Source: Prosthecobacter debontii (GTDB lineage: Bacteria > Verrucomicrobiota > Verrucomicrobiia > Chthoniobacterales > Chthoniobacteraceae). From it: a stretch of DNA of 32,263 nt. Positions 16,991 through 25,063 of the stretch are shown here, piece after piece; position 1 is the stretch's first letter, and every line of letters begins with the position of its first letter. The stretch covers positions 1 through 32,263 of the forward strand of contig CAMBOD010000001.1 in the NCBI GenBank assembly GCA_945868985.1, written 5' to 3'. The translations under genes were made by a program, and so were the position numbers. Under the pieces are notes generated by a model, which was not told where the DNA came from, ran no database searches, and saw only the letters and a list, made by a program, of their open reading frames with translations.

Positions 16991-17575
16991 GTGCTAAGTA
17001 GTGCGTCGAACGAAACCTGCGACGACAGCCCATCGCAAATGTCCTTACTTCAAAATTCTCCTGCAAAAATTCTCATCATTGATGATGAGCCATCGAATGT
17101 CCGCCTCCTCGAGCGGATGCTGGACCTTTTTGGCGGGCTCGAATACCGCACAACTACTGACCCTCGCGAGGCGGTGTCTATGTTCGCCGAGTTCCAGCCC
17201 GATCTAGTGCTCACGGATCTCCATATGCCACATATTGACGGCTACGGACTCATGGAGCAGTTGAGGCAACTCATCCCGGAAGGCAGCTTTTTACCCATCG
17301 TAGTGCTTACAGCGGATATTACTGCGGAAACGCGACGCAAGGCTCTGGCGACGGGTGCGAGTGATTTCATCACAAAGCCGCTAGATACAACGGAGGTGCA
17401 ACTGCGCATCCGCAATTTACTCGAAAACCGTTTTCTCAACCTGAAACTCGAAGAGCAGGTCTTGCAACGAACAATCGAATTGGAGCATGCGCTCGAACAG
17501 CTACGTGCGACGCAGAATCAAGTCGTGAAACAGGAGCGTCTCAGCGCGCTGGGAACAATGGCCGGGGGGGGGTAG
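16991..17575 (+). CDS. hybrid histidine kinase, 5' part: receiver domain and start of kinase (frameshifted)
   Basis: The 5' part of a REC-kinase-REC gene. The GTG at 16991 is chosen for its ribosome site; ATG 17039 is the alternative. The receiver domain begins KILIIDDEPSNVRLLERMLD, has the phospho-acceptor Asp in DLVLTDLHMPHIDGYGL, the Thr in VVLTAD and the Lys in FITKPLD. A coiled coil (LEEQVLQRTIELEHALEQLR) leads to the H-box start LSALGTMAGG. Then a run of nine G (17564-17572) sends the frame into TAG at 17573-17575. With seven or ten G the frame would continue as VAHDFNN, the H-box with the phosphorylated His. As written, the product is a receiver protein with a dimerising tail and no kinase. 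Confidence 0.8.
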   Translation: MLSSASNETCDDSPSQMSLLQNSPAKILIIDDEPSNVRLLERMLDLFGGLEYRTTTDPREAVSMFAEFQPDLVLTDLHMPHIDGYGLMEQLRQLIPEGSFLPIVVLTADITAETRRKALATGASDFITKPLDTTEVQLRIRNLLENRFLNLKLEEQVLQRTIELEHALEQLRATQNQVVKQERLSALGTMAGGG

Positions 17576-17601
17576 CACATGATTTCAATAACACGCTGAC
17601 G

Positions 17602-18630
17602 ATGATGATCGGCTACGGCGAGATGTTGCTGCCGTGGTTTGAAAAAGCAGCACCGGATACAAAGGAGCAAACGTATCTCAAGCACATCGTCTCTGCCGCG
17701 CAGGACGCAACGCATGTCGTAAAACGTCTGCGCGATTTCTATCGTCCTGCGGATGCTGCCGATGTGCGTGTAGCCGTGGACTTGAACCAGCTTTGCGAGC
17801 AGGCCGTCGGTTTTACCGCTCCGAAATGGAAAGGTGCGTCGCGCGCTGCTGGCGCATCAATCGAAGTAGTGCATGATTTCAGCGAAGTGCCGTTCGTGCT
17901 CGGTTGCGCACCGGAGTTGCGCGAAGTGCTGACGAATCTCATTTTCAACGCAGTGGATGCGATGCCCGAAGGCGGGCAGATCACCGTGCGCACTCGCTCA
18001 CTGCCAAATCATGTGCGAGTGGATGTGACTGACACCGGCATCGGCATGACGCCTGAGGAAAAGGTGCGCTGCCTCGAACCATTCTTCACCACGAAGGGCG
18101 AACACGGAACCGGGCTGGGGCTCGCCGTCACCTACGGTATCGTGCAGCGCCATGGTGGGCACATCGAAATCGAGAGCGAAAAAGGGTGCGGCACTACATT
18201 TTCACTGTTGTTTCCGGTGGCGGATTCAGATGCGAACAATGGGACTGTGGCACTCGCAAAGGATGCGGTGCGCTCACTGCGCGTGCTAGTGGTGGACGAT
18301 CAGGAGATCATCTGCGAACTCATATCCGAACACCTCATCGCCGACGGGCATCAGCCGGTGACAACTTCGGAAGTCGAGAATGCGATCCAATTTTTGAGAG
18401 ACGGTAGTTTCGATTTGGTCGTCACCGACCAATCCATGCCCGTCATGAATGGGATTCAGTTTGGGCAGATGGTGAAGCAAATGCACCCAACGACGCCTGT
18501 GATTTTACTCACCGGTTTTGGAGATGAGTTGAAAGTGAATGGTCAAATGCCGGATTGCATAGACATGATCGTCTCAAAGCCGGTGTCATCGGTCGAACTC
18601 CGCCGGGCGATACTCGAAGTCACAAAATAA
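17602..18630 (+). CDS. hybrid histidine kinase, 3' part: DHp/ATPase and C-terminal receiver
   Basis: The continuation of the split kinase in another frame. The first ATG after the break is at 17602, but homologous sequence begins at about 17571 with VAHDFNNTLTM, so a product started at 17602 would lack the phosphorylated His. The ATPase domain is complete: N-box LIFNAVDAMPEGG, G1 DTGIGMTPEE, F-box LEPFFTTKGE, G2 HGTGLGLAVTYG. The C-terminal receiver has VLVVDDQEI, the Asp in DLVVTDQSMPVMNG and the Lys in IVSKPVSS. It belongs to the HDFNN (NtrB-like) kinase group. No output domain or dedicated response regulator is nearby. A terminator lies at 18651-18670. Confidence 0.82.
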   Translation: MMIGYGEMLLPWFEKAAPDTKEQTYLKHIVSAAQDATHVVKRLRDFYRPADAADVRVAVDLNQLCEQAVGFTAPKWKGASRAAGASIEVVHDFSEVPFVLGCAPELREVLTNLIFNAVDAMPEGGQITVRTRSLPNHVRVDVTDTGIGMTPEEKVRCLEPFFTTKGEHGTGLGLAVTYGIVQRHGGHIEIESEKGCGTTFSLLFPVADSDANNGTVALAKDAVRSLRVLVVDDQEIICELISEHLIADGHQPVTTSEVENAIQFLRDGSFDLVVTDQSMPVMNGIQFGQMVKQMHPTTPVILLTGFGDELKVNGQMPDCIDMIVSKPVSSVELRRAILEVTK

Positions 18631-18650
18631 GTTGTGCCCTATAACAAAAG

Positions 18651-18677
18651 GGCAGGCGAATGTGCCTGCCAGTTTTG
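18651..18677. terminator. bidirectional terminator between kinase and tRNA-Leu
   Basis: GGCAGGC (18651-18657) and GCCTGCC (18664-18670) form a perfect 7-bp stem with a 6-base loop. On the plus strand AGTTTTG follows; on the minus strand CTTTTG follows, so it can end both the kinase transcript and the tRNA transcript. Confidence 0.7.
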
Positions 18678-18685
18678 CAAAGAAG

Positions 18686-18767
18686 TGCTCGCGAGAGGAA
18701 TCGAACCTCCATGGGTCTCCCCATATGATTCTGAATCATACGCGTCTGCCAGTTTCGCCACGCGAGC
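18686..18767 (-). tRNA. tRNA-Leu (anticodon CAG)
   Basis: The minus strand folds into a class II tRNA. The acceptor stem is GCTCGCG (18761-18767) with CGCGAGC and discriminator A at 18686. The D-arm includes TGGCGAAACTGGCAGACGCG, typical of tRNA-Leu. The anticodon stem is TATGA/TCATA around the loop TTCAGAA (anticodon CAG, reading CUG). There is a long variable arm (TGGG-GAGA-CCCA) and a T-arm with GGTTCGATTCC. The 3' CCA is not encoded. Confidence 0.93.
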
Positions 18768-18783
18768 AATGAAAGAGGCGCGG

Positions 18784-18810
18784 ATAAAAGCCTCACCGTC
18801 ATGGGGAGGC
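18784..18810 (-). terminator. intrinsic terminator of dnaN
   Basis: On the minus strand GCCTC (18806-18810) pairs with GAGGC (18790-18794), extended by CC/GG across one mismatch, and is followed by TTTTAT (18784-18789). It lies 19 bases after the dnaN stop and ahead of the tRNA gene. Confidence 0.6.
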
Positions 18811-18829
18811 AAGTGATTTGTCGCAGACC

Positions 18830-19924
18830 TTACGAGATGCGCATCGGCATCAGCACATAGAGGAACGGCGTGCCGATTTTGATCACGCCCGGGCTCATCT
18901 CATCAATGAGGTCAATATGCACTTCATCATCGGTGAGATTGCGGAGCGGATCTTGAAGGAATCCGGGGTTGAATGCGATGGACATTTCCTTGCCCTTGAA
19001 ATTGACCGCGAGGGATTCGTGCGCTTCGCCGACTTCCGGTGTGTTCGCGGTGATTTCGAGGTTGTTCTTGGTGAAAATCAATTTCACCGAGTTGGATTTG
19101 TCGCTCGAAAGCAGCGATACGCGGCGCACTGCGGTGAGCAACAATTCGCGCTCGATGGTCACGCGCTCCTTGGCTTCCGGTGGGATGACTTGTTTGTAGT
19201 TCGGGTAGTTGCCTTCGATGAGTTTGGAGACCAGGACTTTTCCGTTTACGTCGAAGCCGACTTGGTTTTCACCGACGTTCATTTTGATCTCGCCCTCTTC
19301 ACCGAGCAGGCGCTGGAGTTCAGTTACGCATTTAGAGGGAACGATCACGTCCACTTCCTGTCCGCGAGGAAATTCCAATTCGAGATCCACAAGCGCGAGG
19401 CGGCGGCCATCGGTGGCCACCATGGTCAGTTTGCCCTCTTTGAAAGAAAACAGGATGCCATTCAGCACGTAGCGCGTTTCGTCTGTCGAGATCGCGAAGG
19501 CGGTTTTTCGCAGCGCGTCCTTCAATTCCTTTTGGCGGAGCGTGAAGACTTTTGCGTCGGCCAGCTTGGGCAATGCAGGGAACTCCTCCTCGGCGAGGCC
19601 CATCATTTTGAAAAAACTCTGGCCGCAGCGAATGGACGCGATGTTCTTGCTGTCCACTTCGACTTCCACATCGGCGGCTGGCAGTTCTTTCACGATGCTC
19701 GCGAGGCGCCGGGCGGGCAGTGTGGTGCCGCCGCCTTTTTCCACCTTGGCTTCCACGGTGCAGCTCATGCCCACATCGAGGTCGTTTGTGGTGAAGCGCA
19801 ACACGCCGTCTTCGGCGCGGATGAGGACGTTGGAAAGTATCGGCAGCGTAGTGCGTGTGCTGACGATGTTTTGGACGGTCTGGAGACCATCAAGGAGTTT
19901 GTCTTTGGCGACGTTGAATTTCAT
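18830..19924 (-). CDS. dnaN: DNA polymerase III beta subunit (sliding clamp)
   Basis: 364 aa from the ATG 19924 (MKFNVAKDKLLDGLQTVQN), the normal length; the frame is open upstream to 19996, but that extension covers the inverted repeat. It forms the ring-shaped clamp holding the replicase on DNA. Visible family features are VSTRTTLPILSNVLI in domain 1, NDLDVGMSC, the central TDETRYVLNGILF with MVATDGRRLAL, IVPSKCVTELQRLL, IEGNYPNYKQVIP, VRRVSLLSSDKSNSVKL and the C-terminal PFLYVLMPMR. dnaA, recF and gyrB are not adjacent, so this is not the classic dnaA-dnaN origin arrangement. Probably transcribed alone from the gap upstream. Confidence 0.97.
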   Translation of the reverse strand: MKFNVAKDKLLDGLQTVQNIVSTRTTLPILSNVLIRAEDGVLRFTTNDLDVGMSCTVEAKVEKGGGTTLPARRLASIVKELPAADVEVEVDSKNIASIRCGQSFFKMMGLAEEEFPALPKLADAKVFTLRQKELKDALRKTAFAISTDETRYVLNGILFSFKEGKLTMVATDGRRLALVDLELEFPRGQEVDVIVPSKCVTELQRLLGEEGEIKMNVGENQVGFDVNGKVLVSKLIEGNYPNYKQVIPPEAKERVTIERELLLTAVRRVSLLSSDKSNSVKLIFTKNNLEITANTPEVGEAHESLAVNFKGKEMSIAFNPGFLQDPLRNLTDDEVHIDLIDEMSPGVIKIGTPFLYVLMPMRIS

Positions 19925-19964
19925 AACGTATATGGGTGGGTAAAGTTCCGCGCCTTTTGACCGA

Positions 19965-20003
19965 ACATCTTGTGGGGTGCAAACTTTTTTAGCCACAAGA
20001 TGT
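19965..20003. repeat. perfect 11-bp inverted repeat upstream of dnaN
   Basis: ACATCTTGTGG (19965-19975) and CCACAAGATGT (19993-20003) are perfect reverse complements separated by 17 bases that include a run of six T. The element is 41-79 bases before the dnaN start, in the short gap after the TolC-like gene. TTAGCCACA (19989-19997), across the right arm, differs from the DnaA box TTATCCACA at one base. It could be an operator, a hairpin in the dnaN leader, or a weak terminator of the upstream gene (the T/A run is in the loop, not after the stem). Confidence 0.65.
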
Positions 20004-20030
20004 GGGGTTCGCAGCAGTGGCTGCGAGCGT

Positions 20031-21518
20031 TTACTCCACTTTTACACCACGGACGCGTAACGTAGTCCCCGTTTGCTGCTGAAATTGAGCGACCGCTTTG
20101 TTGTAGTCAGCCTTCGCGCGCAACTCGGCGGTTTCTGCTTCTGCGAGTTTCTTTTGCAATTCCAGCACCTCGAAAACAGTGCCGCTTCCCGCAACAAGTC
20201 GCTTTTCTCCCGCATCCAGACTTTCCTTTGCGAGCCGGTGCGATTCGCGAGTGGCTTCGATGCGTTGTTTCGCAGTGACGACTGCGCCGTTCGCATTGTC
20301 CACCCGCACGATGATATCCTGTTCGAGTTGCTGGAGCCGAACGAGAGCCTGCGCAGATTCGAGTTGAGCGGCATTGTAGCGACCGCGCGCGGCTTGATTG
20401 CCAAGCGGAACGCTGAACGTCGCACCTGCGTTCCATGCGGACTGATCGCGCCTCGTGGTTCGCTGTGCGCTGGTGCCGAAATCATCATCCAAGCCGAGCA
20501 AGCTGAGGCTTCCTGTGAGATCAAGACGAGGAAGCGTCTGGTTTTTTTCAAATGCCATGGCGATGTGACGGTTTTGCAGATCGAGTTTCGCCTGCCGGTA
20601 ATCGGGCCGCAATTCGAGCGCCTCGCGCACACCGGCAATCACACTCGCAGCGAAGTCCGGCGTCTTTGGCGGCACGATCTCCACTCGTGTGCCGAGCAAT
20701 GGCAGCAGGTCGGCAGTGATGAGTTGCTTCAGGAAATTCTCCTGATCCTTCACCTCACGCAGTGTCGTGATCACAGCCTCCTCGCGTGCAGCGACCTCGG
20801 CTTGTGCAGTTGTCACATCGAGCGCCTTCATCACGCCCACTTCCACGCGCTTGATGTTGTCCTGCAAAAGCTGCTGAGCCAGCCCGCGAGTGCGCTTCGC
20901 CACCTCGAGGTTTTCGTGCGCGAAATGCAGCTCGTTATACACATCAATCACATCCGTGATCACCGCAATGACCCGCTCTTTCAGCCCCCATTCCGAAATC
21001 ACCACATTATTCCGCGCCACGCGCACGCCGGCGAGCTGCGCATCAGTCCCGGCGTCTCGCAACAATGGCTGGCTGACGCTAAACGACGCCTCGCTCGCGT
21101 AGTCCGCATCGAAGCGGTTGAAAGTCCCGCGCTGCCGCCGTGAACTCAGACCGACATCATAGCCAAGCCCCCACACAGTCACGCCGCTCACACCAGTGCT
21201 CCAAGTGTTGCTTTGCGTAATCCCATCGAACGAAAAATGGTGGCCTGCACCGCTTGCATCGCGCCGAAATTGATCCCGCACCGTGGCCTCGCCCCGCCGA
21301 AAACTGATGTCAAAATTTGGATCGAACTTCCCTTTCGCCGTCCGCTCCTGCTCCTTCGCAATCTTTGGTTCATAGCGCGATACTTCGATGGAAAAATTCT
21401 TCGCCAGTGCAAACCCGATAGCCTTATCGAGATCGAGCGCCAGCACGCGATGGCCGGGCGCATCATCGCCGGCCAGTAAAGTCGCCGCGTAGAGAAAAGG
21501 GATTATTTTGCAAAACAT
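20031..21518 (-). CDS. TolC-like outer membrane efflux protein
   Basis: 495 aa from the ATG 21518, which starts MFCKIIPFLYAATLLAGDDA, a short signal peptide; ATG 21566 would add 16 residues. The rest is the two-fold repeated TolC/OEP pattern: LDLDKAIGFALAKNFSIEVSRY near the N-terminus, a beta-barrel stretch with aromatic strands, long heptad-rich helices (NLEVAKRTRGLAQQLLQDNI), then the second half with ALELRPDYRQAKLDLQ and AGATFSVPLGNQAARGRYNA, and another long coiled-coil hairpin. It should form the outer-membrane exit duct for an export system. No membrane-fusion or inner-membrane pump gene is adjacent. It lies directly upstream of dnaN on the same strand with a 106-base gap. Confidence 0.9.
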   Translation of the reverse strand: MFCKIIPFLYAATLLAGDDAPGHRVLALDLDKAIGFALAKNFSIEVSRYEPKIAKEQERTAKGKFDPNFDISFRRGEATVRDQFRRDASGAGHHFSFDGITQSNTWSTGVSGVTVWGLGYDVGLSSRRQRGTFNRFDADYASEASFSVSQPLLRDAGTDAQLAGVRVARNNVVISEWGLKERVIAVITDVIDVYNELHFAHENLEVAKRTRGLAQQLLQDNIKRVEVGVMKALDVTTAQAEVAAREEAVITTLREVKDQENFLKQLITADLLPLLGTRVEIVPPKTPDFAASVIAGVREALELRPDYRQAKLDLQNRHIAMAFEKNQTLPRLDLTGSLSLLGLDDDFGTSAQRTTRRDQSAWNAGATFSVPLGNQAARGRYNAAQLESAQALVRLQQLEQDIIVRVDNANGAVVTAKQRIEATRESHRLAKESLDAGEKRLVAGSGTVFEVLELQKKLAEAETAELRAKADYNKAVAQFQQQTGTTLRVRGVKVE

Positions 21519-21632
21519 GTGAAGAACCAACCCGCGAGCGTCGCGCTTACTAGTGTTGGTGCTCATTGAGCAAAATAATTCGCTCGAAGTCGAACCTTGT
21601 CGCCAAACAACCATCCTGCCAGCTTCTACACC

Positions 21633-21947
21633 GTGAAATTTCTGCCGCTCTTAGCTTTCGCTTTTCTCACTGGTTGCCAGACCTATTCTGGCTCACAGAC
21701 CTATACCAAGTTAAGCGTGAGCAATCATCAAGGTGACCACATATCCGAATGGATCGCGGAGGGCCATGTAAGTAAAATAGAGCATGGCTACTCAATCAAA
21801 GCCATCGAACGTCACAGCGGGGCGCCAAATAAAGTAGTGAATCGCTATCCCAACGGCTGGCGAACCACCGTCATCGGGCCGAATATCGTCCGGCAACCCG
21901 TGGATAAACCGGCCTGGCTTGTCGAACTCGACGCCGAAAAGAAATAG
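21633..21947 (+). CDS. small lipoprotein of unknown function
   Basis: The frame is open from a TTG at 21597, but the GTG at 21633 gives a textbook lipoprotein signal, MKFLPLLAFAFLTGC with lipobox LTGC (C15), so it is preferred (104 aa). The mature part (QTYSGSQTYTKLSVSNHQGD, then ISEWIAEGHVSKIEHGYSIKAIER) is about 90 residues with no domain I recognise. It is divergent from the TolC-like gene (115 bases between starts) and converges on hisF with a 6-base gap. A role in the envelope is all that can be inferred. Confidence 0.75.
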   Translation: MKFLPLLAFAFLTGCQTYSGSQTYTKLSVSNHQGDHISEWIAEGHVSKIEHGYSIKAIERHSGAPNKVVNRYPNGWRTTVIGPNIVRQPVDKPAWLVELDAEKK

Positions 21948-21953
21948 GGCGGG

Positions 21954-22727
21954 TTAAAGCCGCACGGAGACCCCGTGTTCGGCTAGGTATTTTTTTACGT
22001 CCGCTACGGTGTATTCGCCGAAATGAAAGATGCTCGCGGCGAGCACGGCGTCTGCGCGGCCCTCGCTGAGCACGTCGGCCATGTGCCCGAGATTTCCTGC
22101 ACCACCGCTGGCGACGACGGGGACGCCGACTGCTTCGCTCACTCGGCGGGTGATGACGAGGTCGTAGCCGGCCTTGGTGCCGTCGGCGTCAATCGAATTC
22201 AGCACGATCTCCCCCGCCCCGCGCTGCACGGCTTCCTCGGCCCATGCGACTGCGTCCTTGCCGGCGGGCTTGCGTCCGCCGTGGATGAAAACTTCCCAGC
22301 GATCGGGCGCGGTTTTTTTGCAATCAATGCTGACGACGATGCACTGGCTGCCGAATTTATCCGCTCCAGCGCTGATGAGTTCCGGCGTGGCGATGGCGGA
22401 GCTGTTGATGCTCACTTTGTCCGCACCGGCTTTGAGCATTGCGCTCATATCGTCCACCGCGCGGATGCCGCCGCCGACGGTGAGCGGCATAAAGCAGCAA
22501 GCGGCGGTGCGCTCGATCACATCCACCATCGTCGCGCGGCCGTGTGCGCTCGCGGTGATGTCGAAAAAAACCATCTCGTCCGCACCTTGATCGTTGTAGC
22601 GGCGCGCAAGCTCCACGGGATCGCCGACGTTGCGCAGTCCGCCGTCCTCGGCGCGCCCGAACTGCACGCCGCGCGTGACTTTTCCATCGTGGACATCGAG
22701 GCACGGAATGACGCGTTTTGTGAACAT
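21954..22727 (-). CDS. hisF: imidazole glycerol phosphate synthase cyclase subunit
   Basis: 257 aa from the ATG 22727 ([20 protein letters not shown]). HisF is the synthase half of the HisH-HisF complex and makes imidazole glycerol phosphate and AICAR from PRFAR and ammonia, joining histidine and purine synthesis. The catalytic acids are in PCLDV (D11) and VSIDCKK (D135); phosphate-binding loops are PLTVGGGIR and VVASGGAGN. The length is normal. No other his gene is nearby, so histidine genes are scattered in this genome. Confidence 0.96.
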   Translation of the reverse strand: MFTKRVIPCLDVHDGKVTRGVQFGRAEDGGLRNVGDPVELARRYNDQGADEMVFFDITASAHGRATMVDVIERTAACCFMPLTVGGGIRAVDDMSAMLKAGADKVSINSSAIATPELISAGADKFGSQCIVVSIDCKKTAPDRWEVFIHGGRKPAGKDAVAWAEEAVQRGAGEIVLNSIDADGTKAGYDLVITRRVSEAVGVPVVASGGAGNLGHMADVLSEGRADAVLAASIFHFGEYTVADVKKYLAEHGVSVRL

Positions 22728-22845
22728 GAGAACCGCGATTTAGCGGACGGCGCGCGCGGGCGCAACTCCGGCGGAATGTGACAGTCCTGTATGCCAGTAA
22801 TCTCCGTTTCATTTTGCACATGGACTGTGCTTCATTCGCGCACCC

Positions 22846-23481
22846 ATGAGCGCCATGCAGCAACCTTCTGAGCCCGCCAAGGAAGTTATCGCACCGAGGC
22901 ACGAATCATTGACCAAGGAATTCGATGAAGCGCGGCGTGCACTTCAGCCCGAGTATGGCGAAGTGCGTCTGTGGCTTGTGGCGCGCGATCCGCACTGGCT
23001 GTTTGCCTATTGGGAGTTTAATCCCGACGAGCATCCCGAAGCGCGTGGCGAAGATGGTGCCGCTCATTTTTTCCTTCGCGTCCAGCGCGAGGACGGAACG
23101 GTGGAGGCGACCGTCGAAATCCAGCCCGGCGCGGGAAACTGGTATGTTCCCGTGCGACAAGCTGACTGCGCCTACACAGCAGAGCTTGGTATTTTCACAT
23201 CGGGGGCGTGGGCATTTCTAGCGCGCTCCGGTGCGACCCGCACTCCGCCTGTGGATGCAGACGACGTTTTCACAACACTAACATCGAAAATTCCCTCACG
23301 ACTCAGCCTCACCGAAATGCGTGCGCTGATGGCGGGTCAATCGCTGCCCGGAGAAAGCACCGCGCAAACCGCCGCGCGCGTGCAGGACTCCGTCCACCGC
23401 ACTGTGCGCTGGACGCCCGAGCAGGAACGGATGCTGGAGAAATTGCTCGCCGAGGAGGCCGAAAAACGCAGCGCGCAATAA
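22846..23481 (+). CDS. DUF4912 domain protein
   Basis: A 211-aa soluble protein. About residues 35-125 carry the DUF4912 pattern: EVRLWLVARDPHWLFAYWEF, a beta-sandwich with FFLRVQREDGTVEATVEIQP, NWYVPVRQADCAYTAELGIF and the ARSGATRTP end. This resembles a carbohydrate-binding-like or Ig-like fold, and its role is unknown. The C-terminal 60 residues are helical and charged, with WTPEQERMLEKLLAEEAEKR. Transcription ends at the strong hairpin at 23531-23558. It is divergent from hisF with 118 bases between starts. Confidence 0.85.
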   Translation: MSAMQQPSEPAKEVIAPRHESLTKEFDEARRALQPEYGEVRLWLVARDPHWLFAYWEFNPDEHPEARGEDGAAHFFLRVQREDGTVEATVEIQPGAGNWYVPVRQADCAYTAELGIFTSGAWAFLARSGATRTPPVDADDVFTTLTSKIPSRLSLTEMRALMAGQSLPGESTAQTAARVQDSVHRTVRWTPEQERMLEKLLAEEAEKRSAQ

Positions 23482-23530
23482 AGACGTAGAATAGATCGCG
23501 AGCGGAGGGAAACGCACCCCTTCACCAAAA

Positions 23531-23560
23531 AAAGCCGGAGCCTTTCGACTCCGGCTTTTT
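23531..23560. terminator. strong bidirectional intrinsic terminator
   Basis: AAAGCCGGAG (23531-23540) and CTCCGGCTTT (23549-23558) form a perfect 10-bp stem with an 8-base loop. It is flanked by an A-run on the left and a T-run on the right, so it ends both the DUF4912 transcript and the convergent oxidoreductase transcript. Confidence 0.92.
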
Positions 23561-23579
23561 GTAAGCTTGCTTGGTGCGC

Positions 23580-24968
23580 TTAGATTTTGTCGGCGGAATA
23601 TTCCCAGCCTTTGCGATAGGCGGTGCGCTTGATGAATTTGTTCGCGTCTTCGTTGTCGAACTTGAGCGCCTTGGAATCCCACTTCAGGCGTTTGCCGGGG
23701 AAGCGCATGGCGAGACCGCCGATGAGCGTGGCCTCGGTCAGCGGGCACGAGTAGTCGAAGTGTGCAGCGTATGCGAATTCCTTTCCGAGTTTGATGGACT
23801 CGGTCCATTCCTGCTGCGGGTTGCCGTGTGTGATGCTGCGCGGCTCGGTCTTTGGGATTTTGTCTTCCGGGAATTCCTCGCGGCGTTTCTTGGGCCAGAT
23901 TTGCATGCCCTTCGCCTGGTCGCTCTTGTTCAAAATGACGCCCTCGGTGCCGACAATCATCCAGCCACCTGCGGAGACGCCCCTGCCAAATGCCTCGGCC
24001 ATATCAATGCTGGCCGGGAATTCCGGCAGGTAGGGTTTGCCGTCGGGCTTCTTGCCTTCATACCAAGTGAACGGAACGTCTCCGTGGCCGGGGACGTTGG
24101 TGAATTCGAGTTTCACGATGCTGCCGGTCGGCCATGCGATGTCAGTCAGATCGTCCACTTGCGTGGCTGTCACCGCGCTCGCGGTGGTGAGGCCGAGCGC
24201 GACGAAAGGCGCGTCCATCAAATGGCAGCCCATGTCGCCAAAGGCGCCGGCACCCCATTCGAGAAAGCCGCGCCATTTGAAGGTGTGCACGTTGTCCGAA
24301 TACGGAATGTCTGGTGTCTGGCCGAGCCACTGCGTCCAGTCGAGGTGCGCGGGCGCCTTGCCGGTTTTGTTGAGCACGGCGCTTTTCCCCTGCGGCCAAA
24401 TCGGGCGGTTTGTCCACACGTGGACTTCTTTCACTTTGCCAATGACGCCCGCCTTCACCCACTCGGTGGTGACGCGGTTGCCTTCGTAAGTGTGGCCCTG
24501 ATTTCCCATCTGTGTGATGACGCCTTTTTTGCGCGCAGCGAGATGGAGCTGGCGGTTTTCCCACAGCGTGTTCGTGAGTGGTTTCTGGATGAACACATGC
24601 TTACCGAGGCCGATGGCGTGCATCGCTGCGGGGTAGTGCATGTGGTCGGGCGTGCTGATCGTCACGGCCTCGATGCCCTTGATCTCGTCGAGCATCTTGC
24701 GGAAATCGCTGTAGGCTTTTGCGTTCGGGTAGCGCTTTTGTGCGTTCGCAAGGGCGTTCGCGTCCACGTCGCAAATGGCGACGATTTCATTGTTGCCGGA
24801 AACGCCCGAGGCATCGCTCTCGCCTTTGCCGCCTACGCCGATGCACGCGAGCGCGACCTTCTTGTTCGCACCCTGCGCGCGCAGGTAATTGGGAAACATG
24901 CCCGATGCCGTGATGGCACCGATGCCTTTGAGGAATGAACGACGGGATGTCTGTGGAATATGGATCAT
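23580..24968 (-). CDS. Gfo/Idh/MocA family oxidoreductase with Tat signal
   Basis: 462 aa from the ATG 24968. The N-terminus has a twin-arginine signal, TSRRSFLKG (RR at 9-10), followed by a short hydrophobic stretch, so it is probably exported folded with its cofactor. The Rossmann loop is CIGVGGKGE, then VAICDVDANAL, STPDHMHYPAAMHAIGLGKH and VFIQKPLTN, where the usual EKP is QKP but the catalytic Lys remains. The C-terminal half is the alpha/beta substrate domain. Such secreted NAD(P)-dependent sugar oxidoreductases are abundant in Planctomycetota and Verrucomicrobiota. It follows the MurK-MurQ-like gene by 95 bases on the same strand. Substrate unknown, probably a sugar or glycan. Confidence 0.92.
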   Translation of the reverse strand: MIHIPQTSRRSFLKGIGAITASGMFPNYLRAQGANKKVALACIGVGGKGESDASGVSGNNEIVAICDVDANALANAQKRYPNAKAYSDFRKMLDEIKGIEAVTISTPDHMHYPAAMHAIGLGKHVFIQKPLTNTLWENRQLHLAARKKGVITQMGNQGHTYEGNRVTTEWVKAGVIGKVKEVHVWTNRPIWPQGKSAVLNKTGKAPAHLDWTQWLGQTPDIPYSDNVHTFKWRGFLEWGAGAFGDMGCHLMDAPFVALGLTTASAVTATQVDDLTDIAWPTGSIVKLEFTNVPGHGDVPFTWYEGKKPDGKPYLPEFPASIDMAEAFGRGVSAGGWMIVGTEGVILNKSDQAKGMQIWPKKRREEFPEDKIPKTEPRSITHGNPQQEWTESIKLGKEFAYAAHFDYSCPLTEATLIGGLAMRFPGKRLKWDSKALKFDNEDANKFIKRTAYRKGWEYSADKI

Positions 24969-25063
24969 GTGGTTGTTTGGTTTTGTTGGGAAGTGACCGG
25001 ACGAACCGGCACGCAAGGGAGTATGACCCGCGTGGGTATTGCCAGCTTAGAATCTGTGAAAAG

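Noticed and set aside
18818-19960. 380-codon plus-strand frame opposite dnaN
   Set aside because: Antisense shadow; dnaN is unmistakable on the minus strand.
19965-20003. Replication origin next to dnaN
   Set aside because: Only one imperfect DnaA-box-like site, no AT-rich unwinding region, and dnaA, recF and gyrB are absent.
23571-24938. 455-codon plus-strand frame opposite the oxidoreductase
   Set aside because: Shadow; the minus strand has the Tat signal, Rossmann motif and terminator.
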